A stretch of DNA of 5,553 nt. Origin: Spirochaetales bacterium (GTDB taxonomy: Bacteria > Spirochaetota > Spirochaetia > Sphaerochaetales > Sphaerochaetaceae). Within the stretch, counting starts at the first letter, position 1. Every line of letters starts with the position of its first letter. A program made the position numbers and the translations under genes. The notes under the pieces were generated by a model. The model had not been told where the DNA came from and searched no databases. It saw nothing but the letters and a program-made list of their open reading frames with translations. Below are positions 1-4,933 of the stretch, piece after piece. The DNA is taken from the NCBI GenBank assembly GCA_022771185.1, contig JALFCJ010000042.1, positions 1-5,553 of the forward strand, written 5' to 3'.

Positions 1-142
1 CACCCACACCACTTCTGACTATAGCCTCAAGGGCGTATCCTCCTACGCCTCCTACACCGAAGATAGCTACATGAGATCTCTTTAGCTTATTTATGGCATC
101 ATCTCCCAAAACTATCATAGTTCTATCAAAAATCCCTTCCAT
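1..142 (-). CDS. tcdA: tRNA threonylcarbamoyladenosine dehydratase (TcdA/ThiF-like), N-terminal part, cut by window edge
   Basis: Only the first 47 codons are visible, read from ATG at 142-140 to the left edge. The peptide begins MEGIFDRTMIVLGDDAINKL and continues into a Rossmann nucleotide-binding turn, VAIFGVGGVGGYALEA, at about residues 28-43. A short FxRxxxxLG-type lead-in followed by a GxGGVG loop is the start of the E1-like ThiF/MoeB/TcdA superfamily. Both the spacing and the 'LEAIVRSGVG' continuation fit TcdA (CsdL/YgdL) best. TcdA uses ATP to cyclise the t6A base at position 37 of ANN-decoding tRNAs. The ATG is preceded by AGGA five bases upstream, which favours it over an in-frame GTG at 154-152. 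The gene is divergent from the ABC transporter operon. MoeB, ThiF or HesA remain possible because the adenylation and catalytic regions lie outside the window. Confidence 0.75.
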   Translation of the reverse strand, partial: MEGIFDRTMIVLGDDAINKLKRSHVAIFGVGGVGGYALEAIVRSGVG

Positions 143-351
143 TTCTTTCCTCACTGTTATTCTCTATTCTCTCTCGCTCAGTGTCTATATCTCTTTCTCT
201 CAGGTATGTATAAATGGAAATTGTACATTCTTGATTATTATGAGTCTGTTGTTACGATGATAACTTTTTCAAATAATATCAAAATAATTTATTGCTTTAC
301 TAGACTAAAGTGATAAAGCAGTGTAGTATCTTGTGCCATAGGAGAAATAAA
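143..351. promoter_or_regulatory. Divergent intergenic region between the tcdA-like gene and the transporter operon
   Basis: This non-coding stretch separates two divergent genes and must hold promoters for both. On the plus strand a weak candidate is TTGTTA (249-254) with TAATAT (274-279), spaced 19 bases. Another is TTGATT (231-236) with TACGAT (253-258), spaced 16. Neither is convincing. A short inverted pair, GTTA...TAAC (251-264), lies inside the first candidate and could be part of an operator, but it is too short to claim. I see no riboswitch-like fold or T-box motif. Confidence 0.25.
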
Positions 352-1161
352 ATGAAAAAAATCGTCGTTATGGCAATAGCTTTATTGATGGTAGTATCTA
401 CAGTTTTTGCTCAGGGAGTAGCTGAAGAGGCAGGGGATCAATCTCTGGAGAAGATCAAAGCCAAGGGTGTATTTGTCTTGGGGCTCGACGATTCTTTCCC
501 TCCAATGGGTTATAGAGATGAGAACAATGAGATTGTAGGCTTCGATATCGATATCGCAAAAGAAGTATGTAAGGGACTTGGAGTAGAATTAAAGTGCCAG
601 CCGATTGACTGGAGCGCAAAGGAACAGGAACTAGCAACAGGTCAGATCGACTGTATTTGGAATGGATTTACAAAGACTGAAGAGAGAGAAAAGTCCATGA
701 CTCTTTCAATTCCTTATGTAAATAACGCCCAGGTTGTAGTTGTAAAGTCTTCAAGCTTAGTAAATACCCTGGCTGATCTTAAGGGTAAGAGCGTTGGTGT
801 CCAGGCTGGTTCCAGTGGTGAAGAGGCTATCTACGACACAGAAGGTTTCGAAGAATCTGTAAAAGAAATTGTTCCTTATAGAGACTATCTCACAGCTCTC
901 ATGGATCTTGAAATCGGTGGAGTAGATGCTGTTGTTATGGACCTCTTGGTTGCAAACGACAACATTAACCGCTCTGGAAAAGACTTCAGAATTCTTGATG
1001 AGACACTCTGTGCCGAGGAATATGTAATTGGATTCAGAAAGGGTGAAGTTGCACTTTGTGAAGCCATAGAGAAAGAACTTTATGCTCTCAAGGACAGCGG
1101 CAAACTTGCAGAAATAGCAACAAAGTGGTTCGGTGCAGACATCACGGTAGTAGGTAAGTAA
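352..1161 (+). CDS. Polar amino acid ABC transporter, periplasmic substrate-binding protein
   Basis: A 269-residue solute-binding protein of family 3 (SBP_bac_3), which captures an amino acid in the periplasm and delivers it to the permease encoded next. The start is ATG 352, because AGGAG (340-344) lies seven bases upstream and the protein then opens with a classical signal peptide: MKK, a hydrophobic core at residues 4-17, and probable cleavage after VFA (residue 20). An in-frame GTG at 310 would add 14 residues ahead of the signal and is rejected. No lipobox cysteine is present, so the mature protein should be soluble. The family signature GFDIDIAKEV is at 63-72. Arg112 (TKTEER) fits the residue that binds the substrate carboxylate, and Asp197 (DAVVMD) the one that binds the amino group. 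The LGLDDSFPPMGY opening of the mature domain is typical of this group. Which amino acid is carried cannot be told from sequence; a polar or sulphur amino acid is plausible. Confidence 0.93.
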   Translation: MKKIVVMAIALLMVVSTVFAQGVAEEAGDQSLEKIKAKGVFVLGLDDSFPPMGYRDENNEIVGFDIDIAKEVCKGLGVELKCQPIDWSAKEQELATGQIDCIWNGFTKTEEREKSMTLSIPYVNNAQVVVVKSSSLVNTLADLKGKSVGVQAGSSGEEAIYDTEGFEESVKEIVPYRDYLTALMDLEIGGVDAVVMDLLVANDNINRSGKDFRILDETLCAEEYVIGFRKGEVALCEAIEKELYALKDSGKLAEIATKWFGADITVVGK

Positions 1162-1163
1162 GC

Positions 1164-1790
1164 ATGAAGTTGATAGAGCAGCTTCTTTCAGGGACAGTGA
1201 CTTCCCTAGAAGTATTCTTTCTTACTCTCATAATGGCTCTCCCCCTTGGCTTCTTGGTAGCCTTGGGGAGAATGAGCAAAGTAAAGGTTGTGAGGGTTTT
1301 GGTCGATACTTATATTCAGATTATGAGAGGAACGCCGCTGTTATTACAGCTGCTCTTCTTTTATTTTGCTCCTTACTATATATTCAATGCTTCACTTCCA
1401 AGATTTGCTTCTGCGATTCTTGCTTTTGTTCTGAACTATGCTGCCTACTTTGGTGAAATATATCGTTCGGGACTTCAGGCTTTGGACAACGGGCAGAGAG
1501 AAGCAGCGAAGGTCCTTGGTTTCTCTAAGAGTTATACTTTTATCCACATTGTATTGCCACAGGTAGTGAAGAATGTGCTTCCTAGCGTTGGAAACGAAGT
1601 AATAACACTGGTAAAAGATACAGCCTTGGCTTCTACTATCGGAGTCGTGGAGCTCTTTAGAATAGCTCAGACCGCATCCTCCAGACAGTTCTCTACAATG
1701 CCTATATTCATTGCAGGTGTCTTTTATTTCATTATGAATTATCTAGTGTCGAGAGTCTTCGACCTCTTGGAAAAGAAGATGCAATACTGA
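1164..1790 (+). CDS. Polar amino acid ABC transporter, permease
   Basis: A 208-residue inner-membrane permease of the HisM/GlnP type. Hydrophobic segments lie at about residues 13-35, 57-74, 82-97, 137-162 and 180-200, giving roughly five membrane spans. The cytoplasmic EAA loop that docks on the ATPase is clear: GQREAAKVLGFSKSYTF followed by IHIVLPQ (about 110-133). The MRGTPLLLQL segment at 54-63 is also characteristic of the family. Only one permease gene is present, so the channel is expected to be a homodimer. The ATG follows the stop of the binding protein after two bases. The only Shine-Dalgarno candidate is a weak AGG at 1152-1154, inside the upstream gene, so translation is probably coupled. 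Length is normal for the family. Confidence 0.93.
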   Translation: MKLIEQLLSGTVTSLEVFFLTLIMALPLGFLVALGRMSKVKVVRVLVDTYIQIMRGTPLLLQLLFFYFAPYYIFNASLPRFASAILAFVLNYAAYFGEIYRSGLQALDNGQREAAKVLGFSKSYTFIHIVLPQVVKNVLPSVGNEVITLVKDTALASTIGVVELFRIAQTASSRQFSTMPIFIAGVFYFIMNYLVSRVFDLLEKKMQY

Positions 1791-1800
1791 GGAGAATAAA

Positions 1801-2565
1801 ATGGCAGAGATAATGGTAAAGGCCGAACATATAGAGAAATCTTTTGGTAGTACAGAGGTGTTGAAAGATATCTCCTTTACTCTTGAAAAGGGAAAAGTTC
1901 TTTCAATTATAGGCCCATCAGGTAGTGGTAAGTCCACGTTGCTGAGAATAATAACTCAGCTTGAGACAGCAGATGGAGGAAGCCTGACAATAGACGGGGA
2001 TCCTCTGTTTAAATCTGAAGGTGGAAAGGCAGTATATATCTCTCCAAAAGAAATGCATTCTATAATGCTTAAGACAGGACTTGTATTCCAATCTTTCAAC
2101 CTCTTTCCGCACTTTACTGTAATGAGGAATATTACGGAAGCGCAAAGAGCAGTACTTTCAAGAAGCAAGGAAGAAGCGGAAGAGAGGGCAATAGAAGTAT
2201 TGAAAGAAATGAATCTCTTGGATAAGGCCGATTCATATCCATCCCAGCTATCTGGAGGACAGAAGCAGAGAGTATCTATTGCAAGAGCTCTTGTAATGGA
2301 TCCTAAGATTCTGTTCTTTGATGAGCCTACATCGGCTCTTGATCCCGAGCTTACAAGACAAGTATTGTCAGTAATAAAGGCTCTATCTGAAAGGGACATG
2401 ACTATGGTTGTAGTTACTCATGAGATGAACTTTGCCCGTAGTATTTCTGATTGGGCTATATTCATGGAGAATGGATATATCGTAGAAGAAGGTGAGCCTG
2501 AAGTTCTCTTCGGTAACCCTAAGGAAGAGAGGACAAAAGCTTTCATTACTTCTTTCAAAGAGTAA
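1801..2565 (+). CDS. Polar amino acid ABC transporter, ATP-binding protein
   Basis: A 254-residue ATPase of the GlnQ/HisP type that powers the importer from the cytoplasmic side. All nucleotide-binding motifs are intact: Walker A GPSGSGKST at 38-46, Q-loop Gln97 in VFQSFNLFPH, signature LSGGQ at 150-154, Walker B ILFFDEP at 170-176, D-loop SALD at 178-181 and switch His207. Between the first beta-sheet region and the Q-loop is an extended segment (about 70-92, including VYISPKEMHSI) longer than in E. coli GlnQ; I recall similar segments in clostridial and spirochaetal relatives. AGGAG (1790-1794) overlaps the permease stop and sits six bases before the ATG, so the three genes form one operon. 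No terminator is visible between this gene and the tRNA downstream. Confidence 0.95.
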   Translation: MAEIMVKAEHIEKSFGSTEVLKDISFTLEKGKVLSIIGPSGSGKSTLLRIITQLETADGGSLTIDGDPLFKSEGGKAVYISPKEMHSIMLKTGLVFQSFNLFPHFTVMRNITEAQRAVLSRSKEEAEERAIEVLKEMNLLDKADSYPSQLSGGQKQRVSIARALVMDPKILFFDEPTSALDPELTRQVLSVIKALSERDMTMVVVTHEMNFARSISDWAIFMENGYIVEEGEPEVLFGNPKEERTKAFITSFKE

Positions 2566-2591
2566 CGAAAGAGATTAGAATATCTATAGTT

Positions 2592-2664
2592 GGGGCCGTA
2601 TCTCATCTGGTAGAGAGTCTGGTTCGCAATCAGAATGTGGCGAGTTCGAGTCTCGTCGGCTCCA
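2592..2664 (+). tRNA. tRNA-Ala (anticodon CGC)
   Basis: A full 73-base cloverleaf. The acceptor stem GGGGCCG pairs with CGGCTCC over seven pairs and includes a G3:U70 wobble, the classic identity element of alanine tRNA. U8 and A9 follow. The D stem TCTC/GAGA encloses an eight-base loop with A14, GG18-19 and A21. The anticodon stem TCTGG/TCAGA carries the loop TTCGCAA, with anticodon CGC at 2625-2627, which reads GCG. The variable loop is ATGTG. The T stem GCGAG/CTCGT encloses TTCGAGT. The discriminator is A73, and no CCA is encoded (the next bases are GTA), so it must be added by the CCA enzyme. The gene starts 26 bases after the ATPase stop with no clear promoter of its own, so it may be processed from the transporter transcript. 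Confidence 0.95.
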
Positions 2665-2667
2665 GTA

Positions 2668-2680
2668 TTTTTCTTTTTTA
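2668..2680 (+). terminator. T-rich tract after the tRNA, possible terminator
   Basis: A run of nearly unbroken T residues begins four bases after the tRNA. No separate GC-rich hairpin precedes it; the T arm and acceptor stem of the tRNA could supply structure. It is a plausible end for the tRNA or transporter-tRNA transcript, but not a canonical intrinsic terminator. Confidence 0.35.
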
Positions 2681-2858
2681 TGGCTTTGTTGGTTTGAAAC
2701 TTAACTGTTAATAACTAATCATAATTTTTGAAATCCTTTTTGATCTTATGGCTCACAAAAATAACGATGAGGATATCAGTGATAAAGAATGCACTCTAAT
2801 TATTGTTATTTCGCCAGTGCTATCTTCTTGTGCTGCTTTGACTTCTTCTTCGATGTGA

Positions 2859-2943
2859 AATAGAGGACATTATTATGAAATGAATGGCGAGAATGACAGG
2901 GCGGCCTATTGGTATGGCTGAGAATAGCGAAGCTGATTATATC
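2859..2943 (+). pseudogene. Possible decayed Sel1-like repeat fragment
   Basis: Read from 2859, the frame gives NRGHYYEMNGENDRAAYWYG and then a stop (TGA at 2919). After a one-base shift the neighbouring frame continues MAENSEADYI (2914-2943) before another stop. Together these match the layout of a Sel1/TPR-like repeat: LGxxYYxxNG near the start, D-x-AAYWY in the middle, then A-E-x...A-x-Y. A stop codon (TGA 2856-2858) lies directly upstream in the same frame. There is no start or ribosome binding site. Sel1 repeats form helical protein-interaction scaffolds and usually come in tandem, so a single broken copy would be a relic. The match rests on about 20 residues and could be chance. Confidence 0.35.
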
Positions 2944-3125
2944 TGACGTTTGTTGTACTCCAATCCTTTCGCCATATTTTTCTTAGTCCTTAATTATGGT
3001 TACTGCATAATACAAAAGATTGTCTCAAAAACAGAAGAAGATAAAATTTGGTCATTTTAGACTCAATGTGTAAATTCTAGATACTACGATAAAAAGCATT
3101 CTTATATTTAAGATATAGAATATGC

Positions 3126-3153
3126 TTGACAATTAATTTGGAATTATTATAAT
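3126..3153 (+). promoter_or_regulatory. Consensus sigma-70 type promoter for perR
   Basis: A perfect TTGACA -35 (3126-3131) and a perfect TATAAT -10 (3148-3153) are separated by 16 bases in AT-rich DNA. Transcription should start near 3160, giving a leader of about 26 bases to the perR start. A promoter this close to consensus is expected to be strong unless repressed, which fits the operator just downstream. Confidence 0.85.
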
Positions 3154-3156
3154 AAA

Positions 3157-3173
3157 TTTAGAATCATTCTAAA
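3157..3173 (+). promoter_or_regulatory. PerR-box-like operator (perfect 8-1-8 palindrome)
   Basis: TTTAGAATCATTCTAAA is an exact inverted repeat around a central C. Its inner 15 bases, TTAGAATCATTCTAA, follow the 7-1-7 PerR-box pattern TTAnAATnATTnTAA; compared with the Bacillus consensus TTATAATnATTATAA they differ only at one symmetric pair. It lies immediately after the -10 box and covers the expected transcription start, so bound repressor would block initiation. Since the next gene encodes a PerR-type protein, autorepression is the simplest reading. Confidence 0.85.
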
Positions 3174-3185
3174 AAGGGGGTGTTT

Positions 3186-3542
3186 ATGACAAAGTATGAA
3201 TTAGAAATACTGAAGATTATTTCAGAGTCACATGAACATCTCTCTGCGGATGAAGTCTATGAAGTATTGAAGAAGAAGTATCCGGGAGTTGTTAAAGCTA
3301 CTTGCTATAACAACCTTAATAAGCTTACAGATGAAGGACTGATCATAAGAATAATTTTGGATAATAACTCATGTCGTTATGACAGGATTATACGACATGA
3401 TCACTTAGTCTGTAGGAAATGTGGAAAAATAAAGGATGTTTATCTAAAAGATATGACTTCAACATTGAAAATGGAACTTGGGGAAGAGGTAGAATCCTAC
3501 GACCTTAAGATAAATTGGATTTGCCCTGATTGCAGAGGGTGA
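3186..3542 (+). CDS. perR: PerR-type peroxide-sensing repressor (Fur family), short form
   Basis: A 118-residue Fur-family regulator with PerR features. The recognition helix is ATCYNNLNKL (38-47), where the YNN triplet is PerR-like rather than the Fur YRT type. The regulatory metal site can be traced as His18, Asp66, His71, His73 and Asp84; aspartates rather than glutamates at the second and last positions are the PerR pattern. The structural zinc site is complete: Cys76, Cys79, Cys113, Cys116. In this family Fe-bound protein represses, and H2O2 oxidises the metal-ligand histidines to relieve repression. I chose ATG 3186 because GGGGG (3176-3180) sits five bases upstream; an in-frame GTG at 3180 lies within that site. 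Relative to Bacillus PerR about 20 N-terminal residues, including the first helix, are absent, and no upstream start could restore them. Two extra cysteines, 40 and 63, are not part of the zinc site. Confidence 0.88.
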   Translation: MTKYELEILKIISESHEHLSADEVYEVLKKKYPGVVKATCYNNLNKLTDEGLIIRIILDNNSCRYDRIIRHDHLVCRKCGKIKDVYLKDMTSTLKMELGEEVESYDLKINWICPDCRG

Positions 3543-3548
3543 TATAAT
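3521..3548 (+). promoter_or_regulatory. Probable internal extended -10 promoter for rubrerythrin
   Basis: TGATATAAT (3540-3548) is a perfect extended -10 element (TGnTATAAT) and overlaps the perR stop codon. TTGCCC at 3521-3526 provides a partial -35 at 16-base spacing. Transcription would start near 3555, about 50 bases before rubrerythrin, allowing that gene to be made in excess of its regulator. An eight-base palindrome ATTCGAAT (3547-3554) overlaps the end of the -10 box; it does not match the PerR box. Confidence 0.5.
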
Positions 3549-3557
3549 TCGAATAAC

Positions 3558-3569
3558 TCCTTAGGGAGA
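3558..3569 (+). promoter_or_regulatory. Small hairpin in the rubrerythrin leader
   Basis: CTCC-TTAG-GGAG forms a four-pair stem, and a second small stem GTCT-AGTT-AGAC follows at 3580-3591, both between perR and rubrerythrin. Neither is followed by a T run, so they do not look like terminators. They may protect the 5' end of the rubrerythrin message or be incidental. Confidence 0.25.
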
Positions 3570-3604
3570 AAATAAAAACGTCTAGTTAGACAAAGGATGA
3601 AACA

Positions 3605-4144
3605 ATGGGAAACAAGTACAGTGGAACAAAGACAGAGAAGAATCTCATGGATGCTTTCGCAGGAGAAAGCCAGGCAAGGAACAAGTATACATACTGTGCA
3701 TCGGTTGCCAAGAAAGAGGGTTATGAGCAGATTTCTGCACTCTTCTTGAAGACAGCTGACAATGAAAAAGAGCATGCAAAGATGTGGTTCAAGGAACTCC
3801 AGGGAATCGGCGACACAGCAACAAACCTTAAGGCAGCAGCTGAGGGCGAGAACTATGAATGGACAGATATGTATGATGGCTTTGCTAAGACAGCTGAAGA
3901 AGAGGGCTTTCCTGAACTCGCTGCAAAGTTCCGCCTTGTTGCAGAGATCGAGAGACATCATGAAGAGAGATATAGAGCACTCTTGAAGAATGTTGAGACT
4001 CTCTCAGTATTTGAAAAGAGTGAAGTCAAGATCTGGGAATGCAGAAACTGTGGACACATCATCGTTGGAACAAAGGCTCCTGAAGTATGTCCAACATGTA
4101 ACCACCCTCAGAGCTACTTCGAAGTTCACGCAGAGAATTATTAA
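3605..4144 (+). CDS. rbr: Rubrerythrin, diiron peroxidase with C-terminal rubredoxin domain
   Basis: A 179-residue cytoplasmic protein that reduces H2O2 to water with electrons passed through its rubredoxin iron centre; it is a main peroxide defence of anaerobes. The N-terminal ferritin-like bundle (about 10-130) carries the expected diiron ligands: Glu21 in GESQAR, Glu54 and His57 in NEKEH, Glu82 and Glu85 in GENYEW, and Glu116 and His119 in EIERHHEERY. The rubredoxin-type domain (144-175) has Cys146, Cys149, Cys162 and Cys165 in C-x2-C-x12-C-x2-C spacing. Length is slightly below the roughly 190 residues of the Desulfovibrio protein, but no motif is missing. AAAGGA (3592-3597) sits seven bases before the ATG. 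It lies 62 bases after perR, a common pairing in anaerobes, and probably belongs to the PerR regulon. Confidence 0.97.
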   Translation: MGNKYSGTKTEKNLMDAFAGESQARNKYTYCASVAKKEGYEQISALFLKTADNEKEHAKMWFKELQGIGDTATNLKAAAEGENYEWTDMYDGFAKTAEEEGFPELAAKFRLVAEIERHHEERYRALLKNVETLSVFEKSEVKIWECRNCGHIIVGTKAPEVCPTCNHPQSYFEVHAENY

Positions 4145-4161
4145 TCGATTGTTAAACGCAT

Positions 4162-4177
4162 AAAGGGGATGTTTATG
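4162..4177 (+). promoter_or_regulatory. Ribosome binding site deciding the dehydrogenase start
   Basis: AAAGGGGATGTTTATG holds two in-frame ATGs (4169 and 4175). GGGG at 4165-4168 directly abuts the first but is six bases from the second, so the second is the likely start. The same 16-base arrangement, with one base different, occurs at the start of perR (3173-3188). Confidence 0.7.
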
Positions 4178-4912
4178 CTAAAAGGAAAAACAGCTATTGT
4201 AACAGGAGGCACCAGAGGAATCGGTTTCTCCATAGTAAAAACGTATCTTGATAATGGTGCAAACGTTGCACTGTTGGGTTCCAGAAAGGAGTCTGTGGAC
4301 AAGGCTTTGGATAAGCTTTCAGAGTATAAAGACAGAGTCATGGGTCTTTGGCCGAATCTCACTGATCCAGAGGAGGTGAAGACGGCCTTTGAGGAAGTAA
4401 GAGATAGATTCGGCAGAATCGATATTCTAGCAAATAATGCAGGAATTTCGTCTAAGACAAGTATCTATGACTTTACTCTCGATGAGTTTGAGAAAGTAAT
4501 GGATATCAACGTTACAGCTGTTTTTGTCTGCACTCAGGCTGCAGCAAGAATAATGAAGGAACAGGGAGGTGGTGTAATTATCTGCACTTCAAGTATGGTT
4601 GGTGAGTACGGTCAGCCTTCCGGTTGTGCATACCCGGCTTCAAAGTTTGCTGTAAACGGACTTGTAAAATCTCTTTCAAGAGAGCTTGCTAAGGACGGTA
4701 TCAGAGTAAATGCTGTAGCTCCTGGTGTAACCAGAACCGATATGCTTGCAAACCTTCCAAAAGAAATGGTTGATAGGGTATCGGCTGGAATTCCTCTTGG
4801 AAGAGTGGGAGAGCCTGAAGATATTGCAAATGCTTATCTTTTCTTGGCTTCCGATATGGCTTCGTATATCACAGGCCTTGTTGTAAAGGTTGATGGAGCG
4901 GCAAGAACATAA
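4175..4912 (+). CDS. Short-chain dehydrogenase/reductase, BaiA/FabG-like
   Basis: A 245-residue classical SDR that should oxidise or reduce a hydroxyl/keto group using a nicotinamide cofactor in the cytoplasm. The cofactor loop TGGTRGIG is at 10-17, NNAG at 87-90 and the catalytic set is Asn112, Ser140, Tyr153 and Lys157 (YPASK). Ser36-Arg37 after the second strand suggests NADP(H). The residue usually Asp in the D-[VL]-[TS] adenine pocket is Asn61 here (WPNLTD). From memory, several stretches resemble clostridial BaiA and related hydroxysteroid dehydrogenases (TGGTRGIGF, MDINVT, YPASK, VAPGV, YLFLASD, VDGA), and 3-oxoacyl-ACP reductase FabG is the other broad match. The substrate cannot be read from sequence, and no other bile-acid or fatty-acid genes are present. 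The gene begins 30 bases after the rubrerythrin stop with no clear promoter, so cotranscription is likely. Confidence 0.9.
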   Translation: MLKGKTAIVTGGTRGIGFSIVKTYLDNGANVALLGSRKESVDKALDKLSEYKDRVMGLWPNLTDPEEVKTAFEEVRDRFGRIDILANNAGISSKTSIYDFTLDEFEKVMDINVTAVFVCTQAAARIMKEQGGGVIICTSSMVGEYGQPSGCAYPASKFAVNGLVKSLSRELAKDGIRVNAVAPGVTRTDMLANLPKEMVDRVSAGIPLGRVGEPEDIANAYLFLASDMASYITGLVVKVDGAART

Positions 4913-4917
4913 AGGTT

Positions 4918-4933
4918 ATTCCTAAATAGGAAT
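4918..4933. terminator. Small hairpin between convergent genes, possible bidirectional terminator
   Basis: ATTCCT-AAAT-AGGAAT is a perfect six-pair stem with a four-base loop, five bases after the dehydrogenase stop. It overlaps the last codons and stop of the convergent minus-strand gene. It is followed by moderately T-rich sequence on the plus strand (ATTGGTCTTATC) and by only a short T run on the minus strand. The stem is AT-rich and weak, so termination is plausible but not certain. Confidence 0.4.

Larger units (their letters stand above)
2665..3125. other. Gene-poor AT-rich intergenic region
   Basis: No intact gene is supported here on either strand. Open stretches are short and lack ribosome binding sites: for example the 36-codon frame starting at ATG 2748, and lysine-rich or hydrophobic frames of under 35 codons on the minus strand around 2720-2900. 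One short plus-strand piece resembles a Sel1 repeat and is listed separately. Small inverted repeats occur, such as ATTATG...CATAAT near 2993-3011 and an imperfect GCAT...ATGC hairpin at about 3097-3125 just upstream of the perR promoter. The region may be decayed accessory DNA next to a tRNA, but I see no integrase, no repeat of the tRNA 3' end and no insertion-sequence ends. Confidence 0.5.

Noticed and set aside
310..351. GTG at 310 as start of the substrate-binding protein
   Set aside because: It would place 14 residues, including Cys and Arg, before a textbook signal peptide and lacks a ribosome binding site; ATG 352 has AGGAG at ideal spacing.
1956..2399. 147-codon minus-strand open frame inside the ABC ATPase gene
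   Set aside because: It is antisense to the Walker A to Walker B region of an intact ATPase; the Ser-rich translation is typical of a reverse shadow.
2748..2858. Short plus-strand frame from ATG 2748, in phase with the Sel1-like fragment
   Set aside because: There is no ribosome binding site, no recognisable sequence, and a stop before the Sel1-like part; treated as chance.
3013..3036. Possible insertion-sequence end (TTGTCTCAAAAA-like)
   Set aside because: Only one copy is seen, with no matching inverted end or transposase in the window.
2592..3125. Integrated element at the tRNA-Ala 3' end
   Set aside because: I found no duplicate of the tRNA 3' end downstream and no integrase or phage-like gene before perR.
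3497..3961. 154-codon minus-strand open frame across rubrerythrin
   Set aside because: It is antisense to a complete rubrerythrin with every ligand conserved; its Cys/Leu-rich translation has no recognisable motif and it also overlaps the end of perR.
4143..4150. AATCGATT palindrome between rubrerythrin and the dehydrogenase
   Set aside because: Eight bases only, overlaps the rubrerythrin stop codon, and has no promoter nearby; likely incidental.
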